Source: an uncultured Collinsella sp. (GTDB lineage Bacteria > Actinomycetota > Coriobacteriia > Coriobacteriales > Coriobacteriaceae). From it: a DNA stretch of 64,000 nt. This document shows positions 58,739 to 64,000 of the stretch, piece by piece. The notes under the pieces were generated by a model. That model did no database searches, was not told the origin of the DNA, and saw nothing but the letters and a program-made list of their open reading frames with translations. The stretch covers positions 201,612-265,611 of the forward strand of contig CAAGCF010000036.1 of the NCBI GenBank assembly GCA_900768265.1. Direction: 5' to 3'. Both the position numbers and the translations under genes were made by a program. Position 1 is the stretch's first letter. Each line of letters opens with the position of its first letter.

Positions 58739-58914
58739 ATCTCAATCTGCAACAGGTACAGGCCGAATCTTCGTCCAGATGTTACAGATTTAGACAAACA
58801 GTCAGCGCCATCCGCAAATGTCTCAATCTGTAACAGTTATCGAGCAAATCGGACCGTAAATGTTACAGATCAAGACAAACAATCCCTCAGGACACAACGT
58901 CTCAATCTGTAACA
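58739..58914. repeat. Regular array of five 16-bp repeats in alternating orientation
   Basis: Repeat GTCTCAATCTGTAACA at 58739 (two changes), 58820 and 58899; its inverse TGTTACAGATTNAGAC at 58780 and 58861 (one more change in the latter). Start-to-start steps are 41, 40, 41 and 38 bp, so spacers are 22-25 bp and differ in sequence. Each R/R' pair can form a 16-bp hairpin. Spacers after the inverse copies begin AAACA. It lies between tRNA-Ser and the duplicated gene fragment. Confidence 0.75.
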
Positions 58915-58929
58915 CCTACAGACTGCCCC

Positions 58930-59130
58930 CTATCCCAGCGAACGGTTGAGGGAGCCGAGTTCATCGTTGCCCATGGTACGCCACATTTGAAAGATGCAGA
59001 CGTGCGCCAGGAAAAAGAAGCCGTTATCGACCAGCTGCACGGCGGCATCCGCGAGTTGATTGGTCACGGCGGGCACCGGCGGCAGCTCAAGCCCAGCCCT
59101 GCGGATGGTCTCGACCGCGTCTTTATGCAT
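58930..59130 (-). pseudogene. Duplicated 3' end of the large unknown gene at 60655-63096
   Basis: This 66-codon frame repeats the last 62 or so codons of the 813-residue protein: ETIRRAGLELPPVPAVTNQL and MWRTMGNDELGSLNRSLG are shared, with a few changes (for instance HVCIFQMW versus RGCIYQMW). By eye the nucleotide match is about 90 percent. It has no own ribosome site and lacks the rest of the gene. Together with the intact gene it flanks the ATPase gene as a direct repeat, as if the ATPase gene had been inserted with a copy of the 3' end. Confidence 0.85.
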
Positions 59131-59139
59131 CTCTACTCT

Positions 59140-59215
59140 GCCATCTGTTCAATATAGTAATTCATACCTTAATTCGTTATAGTTTAATTAGTTATACCTT
59201 ATCTATATGCAGGTG
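59140..59215 (+). promoter_or_regulatory. AT-rich promoter region of the ATPase gene with short repeats
   Basis: A strongly AT-rich tract with ATACCTTA at 59163 and 59197 and GTTATA twice between them. It directly precedes the ATPase gene and contrasts with the GC-rich surroundings. The direct repeats may be operator half-sites. Confidence 0.45.
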
Positions 59216-59221
59216 ATGCAA

Positions 59222-60631
59222 ATGCTGTCTTTTGTTGGGCGAGAGCGCGAGCTGTGCGAGCTCGATGCCGCCTACTCCAGCGATTCTTTTCAATTTGCCG
59301 TTGTCTATGGACGCCGCCGCGTCGGCAAGACAAGTCTGCTCAGAACCTTTGTCGCCAATAAGCCGAAAGTTTGCTTTTTCACGGCGCTCGAAACAACTAT
59401 TGGCGACAACGTTCGCCTGCTCAACAAGGCCCTTTCGGAAATCGACCCAGCCTTTGGCCTGATGACGCCTGAGCCAACGACAAACTCTATTTGTAACGCA
59501 CTCACTGCTGCTTTCGAGATCGCTCAAAAGGAGCGTCTGGTTCTTGTTATCGATGAATATCCCTATCTGGCCGCCTGCTATCCGGGCATCTCGTCGTTCC
59601 TTCAGGTTCTCATCGACCAAAACCGTGAATCGAACAAGCTGTTCCTTATTCTGTGCGGGTCTTCAATGAGCTTTATGGAGCACCAGGTCATGGGCTATAA
59701 AAGCCCTCTATACGGACGCAGAACCCTGCAGATAAAGCTCAAGCCCTTTTCCATTTTCGATGCCAAGAAAATGCTTCCACAAGCCGGTCCTCAAAAGCTT
59801 GTCGAGCTCTATGCGGCTGTGGGCGGCATCCCCATGTATCTCAGCCAGTTCGATGATTCGGATTCAACGGCAGGCAATCTTGCAAAGCATGTTTTGCGTC
59901 AGGGCGCCTACCTGCATATCGAACCCGAAAACTACCTGCTTCAAGAGGTGCGGAATCCCGCCATTTACAACGCCGTTATTTCTGCGATTGCCAACGGTTA
60001 CGTCAGGCCTAAGGAGATTGCCGATACCACTGGCCTCAACAGCCCGCAAGTATCCCAATTACTTGACGCCCTTGCCGAGCTTCAGCTTGTTGAGCGCGTA
60101 ACGCCTCAAGTCCATTCCAAAAAACGTCAGGTTTTCTACCGCATCGGCGATAACCTCTTTCGTTTTTGGTACTACTTCATTCCCAAATACGCCGGCGCAC
60201 TCGAAGTTGGACTCGAGGATAAAATTGCAAGTGCAATCGTTAAAACCGATTTCCCGACATTCGTTGGGCCGGTATTCGAGGACATTTGTCGCCAATGGTT
60301 GGCTCAACAAGTGGCCAACGGCAACCTGGACATTCTGTTTAAAGGAATCGGAACGTGGTGGGGCACCAATTCTCAAACAAAGCAGCAGGAAGAAATCGAC
60401 ATCGTGTTCGAAAGTATCGATAACGGGCTCATCGTCGGCGAATGTAAATGGCGAAATGAGGCTGTGGACGCCGACGTGCTCGATACACTCCTACGCCGCG
60501 GTACCCTCTTGGGCGAGCGTATCGAGCAGTACTACTTGTTCTCAAAGGAAGGATTTACCGACAACTGCCGCCAACGCGCCGCTGCGATAGGCAATGTCGA
60601 GCTTGTTACGCTCAAAGAGATGCTGGGGTGA
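59222..60631 (+). CDS. AAA-type ATPase with C-terminal DUF234/nuclease-like domain
   Basis: A 469-residue protein of the archaeal-type ATPase group (ATPase_2 plus DUF234). Walker A GRRRVGKTSLL, Walker B LVLVIDEYPYL, sensor-like ILCGSSMSFME, then YGRRTLQIKLKPF typical of the family. A winged-helix segment (about 260-330) follows, then the DUF234 part with EIDIVFE and VGECKWRNEA, the Asp and Glu-x-Lys of a PD-(D/E)XK nuclease fold. I use the ATG at 59222, with AGGTGA 6 nt upstream. GC content is visibly lower than in neighbours. It sits between two copies of a gene end, so it was probably acquired. The cellular role of the family is not known. Confidence 0.88.
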   Translation: MLSFVGRERELCELDAAYSSDSFQFAVVYGRRRVGKTSLLRTFVANKPKVCFFTALETTIGDNVRLLNKALSEIDPAFGLMTPEPTTNSICNALTAAFEIAQKERLVLVIDEYPYLAACYPGISSFLQVLIDQNRESNKLFLILCGSSMSFMEHQVMGYKSPLYGRRTLQIKLKPFSIFDAKKMLPQAGPQKLVELYAAVGGIPMYLSQFDDSDSTAGNLAKHVLRQGAYLHIEPENYLLQEVRNPAIYNAVISAIANGYVRPKEIADTTGLNSPQVSQLLDALAELQLVERVTPQVHSKKRQVFYRIGDNLFRFWYYFIPKYAGALEVGLEDKIASAIVKTDFPTFVGPVFEDICRQWLAQQVANGNLDILFKGIGTWWGTNSQTKQQEEIDIVFESIDNGLIVGECKWRNEAVDADVLDTLLRRGTLLGERIEQYYLFSKEGFTDNCRQRAAAIGNVELVTLKEMLG

Positions 60632-60654
60632 TGGCCGCACGGCTCAGCCTGACT

Positions 60655-63096
60655 TCACCCCAGCGAGCGGTTGAGGGAGCCGAGCTCGTCGTTGCCCATG
60701 GTGCGCCACATTTGATAGATGCAGCCGCGCGCTAAGAAAAAGAAGCCGTTATCGACGAGTTGCACGGCAGCATCCGCGAGTTGATTGGTCACGGCGGGCA
60801 CCGGCGGCAGCTCAAGACCTGCCTTGCGGATGGTCTCGACAGCCTCCTCAAACGTGGGCGGTCTGATTACGCCCATCTCGTTCATAAGGCCCTGCATTTC
60901 CTCCTGCGCGCTGCCGCCCGACTCCTCGCCGCGCGGCACCAGGCGGTAGCATGCCAACGCCAGCTCGAGCTGGTCGCAGTTCCAGTAGGCAAAAGCCAGG
61001 CGATAGAACAGGTAACCGATCGAAGGTCGGTCGCTGGCAATACGCAGGCCGTGGCGCGCCACCTCGATAATCTCGTTATAGCGCTCCAGGCGTGCTAGCA
61101 CGTTGATCAGAGCAAAGTGAGACTGCATGGACGAGCGCGCCAAATCGTAGAGACGACGCACCTCGGGCAGCGCGCGCTCAAAGTCCTCTTGCTCGGCGTA
61201 AAAGCTGCAGATCTCGTGCTGGGCAAAATACAGCGCATCGGGAGCGCGAAGGATACGCACGGAACGGTCCTCCTCCATCACCGGCAGCACCATTCGCACC
61301 AGCTGGTTGTCGCAGAACTGGGTCTGGACCGGGCCCGTCGCCAAAAGCTCAGCAACAGTACACTTGGCTTCCAGCTCCTCGACAAGGCGAGAAAAGCCCT
61401 CGAAAGCATTAGCTCGATCAACTTTGGATTGCTCGCGCAGCTCGACGACACGGGCGACATACGGATCGTTGTCCTCCTCCATGACCTCAAGCTCGTCAGC
61501 CGTATCAGCGAGCAGTAAATCTCGAAGCGCAGGCGGCAATGGACGATGGTCATCACGTGGTCGGGCGTGAACCTCTGCAGGCTCAATCATGTCCGGCGCA
61601 TCTGCCTCATATGCCTCGAGCAAATGCTTGCAGGGCATGTCGTCCATATCCATGCTCTCAAGTTCTTTGGCGACAGAAACGCAATCGGCCAGATAAGCCG
61701 CACGGCCAAAGGAGTACGTTTCAATAACGCACTCGCCTTGCTCGCCGTCGGGAGCCGCAATCTGCACGTAGCAGCGCGTAATGCGAGCACCCGAAGCAAA
61801 GCAAGCCGCCGCGAGTGTAAGCGCAATACGCGCATCGTGCTCAGTGCCCCATGCTGTGCGCTTAGGCTCATCTACCTCGCGCCAGGCGTCATCTTGAGCA
61901 TCGTATTCGCGCTGCGGCATAGCATCGACAACCGTGCGGCCAAATCGCACCAGCATGATGCCCTCGGCGACGTTCACTCGATAGGTATAGTCGAGCCGCG
62001 TGACCACGTTGAGCGCTTCTACGATACGTGCAAAGCGGGTGCGAACGTCCCACTCACCACCCGGCTGGCACCCAACCGTCCCCGGCTTGGCCCACGGGTT
62101 GTCGTTCGACAGCGTTTCGAGCAGGCGGGGAACGTCGTTTGTCGTCTTGCTGATATGCCATAAGTCAAAGAGCGAGCAGCCCTCAAAGCTTGGCGACGAG
62201 GCAACGGGGCCCAACCCTGCCCCAATACGCTCAAGGATGCCCGATAGGCGGTTCAGGCGGCACTCGACGGCAAACAGGGTATCGATCTCGTCCTGGTCCA
62301 GCAGGCTACGGTCAAAATTGAGATAGAAGAGCCTCGAGCGATCGATGCGCGCCAGGCTCATTTCGGTTTTGGCCGCAATGGTGCGCAGGCGAGGCAGATT
62401 AACTTCGCCCATCAAAGCGGCGGCATAGCGCTCAATACCACTTGGATTATCTGTATGGTCAATGCGGTAGAGTAACGTTTCGATTGCATCGGGCAGCGGC
62501 GTGGAATCAAAACCCAGCAGTACCTCAACCGGCTCGGGGAGTTTTACAAGTTTGATCTTGTCGACGGCATTTTTCATGCCCTCGTCGAGGCCGTCATCGT
62601 CTGCCGTGTCTGAGACAGCGTTTTCAGAATCGGCGAATATCACGTAACGCAAGAACATCGAGGCCATGAACTCTCCGTAGCGAAGGCTGCGCGTCGAATT
62701 CCACGTCTCGCGGTCAGATTGCTCGCGCATGGTGCCCTCGGGAGAGCCGATGACTCGCGCCCGGGAATGCATCGTCCCATCGGCGCCCCTGACCGCAATC
62801 TCACCGATGTTGGAATCGGACTCGTCAAGAATCAGTTGCATGTCGGGATCGTCGGGTAGCGACTCCTCGTTAACGGGACGGTCTGCCTTATAGACCTCAC
62901 CCGAAACGCTCACGTAGCCCAAAAGCGACACGTGGCTTTTGCCGACGAATTCGACGACATAGCATGATTCATGCGGGTCCTCTCCAAAGAGCTTCCAAAC
63001 CACGCCATACGAGCGTCCCGCAGGCTGCTCGGGCATGGCCGGAAAGCGCTTTTTGGGATCGAGAAACCTGAGCTTGTATGTCGGACGCTCTGCCAC
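60655..63096 (-). CDS. Large unknown protein with C-terminal TPR-like repeats
   Basis: An 813-residue protein I do not recognise. There is no signal peptide or membrane helix. Residues about 1-200 are beta-rich, with a stretch SYGVVWKLFGEDPHESCYVVEF. A helical middle (about 200-500) follows, then an acidic linker (about 515-560). Residues about 620-760 look like tetratricopeptide repeats (FALINVLARLERYNEIIEVA, RLAFAYWNCDQLELALACY, in parts). The last 62 residues are duplicated at 58930-59130. Composition matches the host genes, so it seems native. Convergent with the ATPase gene, with 23 nt between the stops. Confidence 0.8.
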   Translation of the reverse strand: MAERPTYKLRFLDPKKRFPAMPEQPAGRSYGVVWKLFGEDPHESCYVVEFVGKSHVSLLGYVSVSGEVYKADRPVNEESLPDDPDMQLILDESDSNIGEIAVRGADGTMHSRARVIGSPEGTMREQSDRETWNSTRSLRYGEFMASMFLRYVIFADSENAVSDTADDDGLDEGMKNAVDKIKLVKLPEPVEVLLGFDSTPLPDAIETLLYRIDHTDNPSGIERYAAALMGEVNLPRLRTIAAKTEMSLARIDRSRLFYLNFDRSLLDQDEIDTLFAVECRLNRLSGILERIGAGLGPVASSPSFEGCSLFDLWHISKTTNDVPRLLETLSNDNPWAKPGTVGCQPGGEWDVRTRFARIVEALNVVTRLDYTYRVNVAEGIMLVRFGRTVVDAMPQREYDAQDDAWREVDEPKRTAWGTEHDARIALTLAAACFASGARITRCYVQIAAPDGEQGECVIETYSFGRAAYLADCVSVAKELESMDMDDMPCKHLLEAYEADAPDMIEPAEVHARPRDDHRPLPPALRDLLLADTADELEVMEEDNDPYVARVVELREQSKVDRANAFEGFSRLVEELEAKCTVAELLATGPVQTQFCDNQLVRMVLPVMEEDRSVRILRAPDALYFAQHEICSFYAEQEDFERALPEVRRLYDLARSSMQSHFALINVLARLERYNEIIEVARHGLRIASDRPSIGYLFYRLAFAYWNCDQLELALACYRLVPRGEESGGSAQEEMQGLMNEMGVIRPPTFEEAVETIRKAGLELPPVPAVTNQLADAAVQLVDNGFFFLARGCIYQMWRTMGNDELGSLNRSLG

Positions 63097-63230
63097 GAAA
63101 TATCACCCTGATCGGTCGTCTAAAGAAAGAGCGCGCCACGGGCTCACCAAGGCGCATATTCGAAATCTTACACGAGTCGATGAGAAATAGTCCCCTTTGA
63201 CCGAGGTTCGAATCCATGCAGTGTTTACGT
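63097..63230. other. Gap with a plus-strand T-arm-like word
   Basis: It contains CCGAGGTTCGAATCCATGC (63201-63219), a tRNA T-arm-like sequence that recurs at 63849-63873. No intact tRNA surrounds it. The promoter of the 813-residue gene should also be here. Confidence 0.4.
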
Positions 63231-63260
63231 AAAAGAAAAGCCCCCGTTGCCGGGAGCTTT
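63231..63260 (-). terminator. Terminator of tRNA-Arg copy 1
   Basis: AAAGC.CCCG stem with its complement, followed on the minus strand by TTTTCTTTT. The same unit recurs with small changes after every copy in this array. Confidence 0.75.
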
Positions 63261-63269
63261 AATCTCAAA

Positions 63270-63346
63270 TGGTGCGGCGTATAGGATTCGAACCTATGAC
63301 GTTCTGATTCGTAGTCAGACCCTCTATCCAGCTGAGGTAACGCCGC
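63270..63346 (-). tRNA. tRNA-Arg (anticodon ACG), copy 1
   Basis: 77 nt with encoded CCA. Acceptor GCGGCGT pairs with ACGCCGC; anticodon loop CTACGAA gives ACG (63310-63312), whose A34 would be read as inosine for CGN codons; T arm AGGTTCGAATCCT. Confidence 0.96.
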
Positions 63347-63466
63347 GACTTGTTGATTATTATGCACATGGACTGAATAATGGTCAAGCGTATTTTCAAA
63401 AAAAATTATCGAATTTGATTTTTACTCATTTGAAGGTTTGGCGCGATCTTCGATACATCGCGATAT

Positions 63467-63494
63467 AAGAAAAGCCTCCGTTTCCGGAGGCTTT
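63467..63494 (-). terminator. Terminator of tRNA-Arg copy 2
   Basis: AAAGCCTCCG/CGGAGGCTTT perfect stem followed on the minus strand by TCTTATA. Compensating changes relative to the other copies keep the stem paired. Confidence 0.75.
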
Positions 63495-63503
63495 AAGTTC
63501 AAT

Positions 63504-63580
63504 TGGTGCGGCGTATAGGATTCGAACCTATGACGTTCTGATTCGTAGTCAGACCCTCTATCCAGCTGAGGTAACGCCGC
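63504..63580 (-). tRNA. tRNA-Arg (anticodon ACG), copy 2
   Basis: Identical in all visible positions to copy 1, with its own terminator. The two copies are 157 bp apart. Confidence 0.96.
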
Positions 63581-63663
63581 AACGCACGGATTATTATGCA
63601 CGCGAGCCCCCGATGGGTCAAGCGACAATTTGAAAAATTTTTACGAAGCGCTGCTTAAGTTGT

Positions 63664-63873
63664 CGTGCGGATCCGCACCGGCTTCGCCCGCCTAAAAGAA
63701 AAGCCCCCGTTGCCGGAGGCTTTCAATTTCAATTGGTGCGGCGTATAGGATTCCGCGCATCCGCTTCGCGGATCCGCACCGGCTTCGCCCGCCTGCCGGC
63801 GGACTCGCCCGCTCGCTACGGACGCTCCGCGTCCGCTTCACGCTCGCGCCTCGACCGAGGTTCGAATCCATGC
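63664..63873. repeat. GC-rich direct repeat disrupting the tRNA-Arg array
   Basis: A 27-bp direct repeat (about 63664-63692 and 63764-63792, containing GGATCCGCACCGGCTTCGCC) brackets the broken tRNA. Beyond it lie many CGCTCGC/GCGTCCGC-type words and the T-arm-like GAGGTTCGAATCCATGC. No gene is credible here. Confidence 0.6.
63689..63754 (-). pseudogene. Broken tRNA-Arg copy with terminator
   Basis: The terminator unit and the last 21 nt of the tRNA (acceptor strand and part of the T arm, 63734-63754) are present, then the sequence changes at GGATTC to a GC-rich stretch. The remaining tRNA is missing. It is followed at 63766 by a second copy of GGATCCGCACCGGCTTCGCC, also present at 63668. 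Confidence 0.75.
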
Positions 63874-63924
63874 GGCGTCTGCCTAAAAGAAAAGCCCCCG
63901 TTGCCGGAGGCTTTCAATTTCAAT

Positions 63925-64000
63925 TGGTGCGGCGTATAGGATTCGAACCTATGACGTTCTGATTCGTAGTCAGACCCTCTATCCAGCTGAGGTAACGCCG
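63925..64000 (-). tRNA. tRNA-Arg (anticodon ACG), copy 3, cut by the window end
   Basis: Same sequence as copies 1 and 2 over all 76 visible nt; one 5' base lies beyond the window. Its terminator is at 63889-63913. Confidence 0.93.

Noticed and set aside
58739..58914. The repeat array as a classical CRISPR
   Set aside because: Repeats alternate in orientation, are only 16 bp long and show substitutions; no cas genes are in the window. I keep it as a repeat array, not a CRISPR.
63733..63939. A 68-codon plus-strand frame over the broken tRNA
   Set aside because: It consists of tRNA and GC-rich repeat sequence translated in one frame.

Overview
The window looks like chromosomal DNA of a high-GC, gut-type anaerobe. 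Gene content and style (two-FeoA feo operon, EbgA/EbgC beta-galactosidase, nickel-pincer lactate racemase genes, GPH and APC carriers, very many intergenic stem-loops) suggest Coriobacteriia (Actinomycetota), probably Collinsella or a close relative. That placement is an inference; there is no rRNA here to confirm it.

1-14.4 kb is a leftward pectin/galacturonate locus. Reading from its regulated start it runs uxaC-uxaB-uxaA (galacturonate to 2-keto-3-deoxygluconate), a GPH sugar carrier, a GH28 polygalacturonase, a pectin methylesterase fused to an alpha/beta-hydrolase esterase, an SGNH acetylesterase, a GH105 unsaturated galacturonyl hydrolase, and a partial TIM-barrel isomerase. None of the hydrolases has a signal peptide, so trimming of imported pectic oligomers inside the cell is likely. 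A LacI-family repressor gene lies at the upstream end, and copies of a TGAACGTTCA-type operator lie before uxaC, before the carrier and around the GH105 gene.

14.5-18.4 kb holds feoA-feoA-feoB plus a small FeoB-associated Cys-rich protein, and an HPr-like protein. 18.7-25.3 kb holds an APC permease and a lactose-type operon (ebgA-ebgC) divergent from its own LacI regulator, with three TGCAACCGGTTGT operators between them. 25.5-33 kb holds aspS, serB and a lactate-racemization cluster: larB and larC (without its LarC2 part), a TetR regulator, and on the other strand a LarD-like aquaporin and larA. 33.6-41 kb holds ppc, hisS, an MFS gene remnant, an M20 amidohydrolase and an EamA transporter. 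41-51.5 kb holds two adjoining YhgE/Pip membrane proteins, htpG, a GNAT enzyme and a capsule-type regulatory trio (Wzz-like protein, BY-kinase, PHP phosphatase). 51.7-58.4 kb holds two two-component systems around pstB and a divergent D,D-carboxypeptidase. 58.4-64 kb is an accessory-looking stretch: tRNA-Ser, a regular array of alternating inverted repeats, a 3'-end duplication of a large unknown gene flanking a DUF234-type ATPase gene, and a tandem array of tRNA-Arg genes with one broken copy.

The intergenic DNA is unusually structured. Two long composite hairpins (30785-30907 and 33451-33577) have perfect 28-bp outer arms, conserved internal loops and covarying stems, and each sits 23 nt past a stop codon. 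There are tandem arrays of long hairpins at 25.3 and 38.1 kb, two roughly 200-bp elements with 24-25-bp terminal inverted repeats, and a promoter-proximal element with a 21-bp direct-repeat spacing shared by three sugar operons. With the 58.7-60.9 kb repeat array and flanked ATPase, these are the best candidates for something undescribed.
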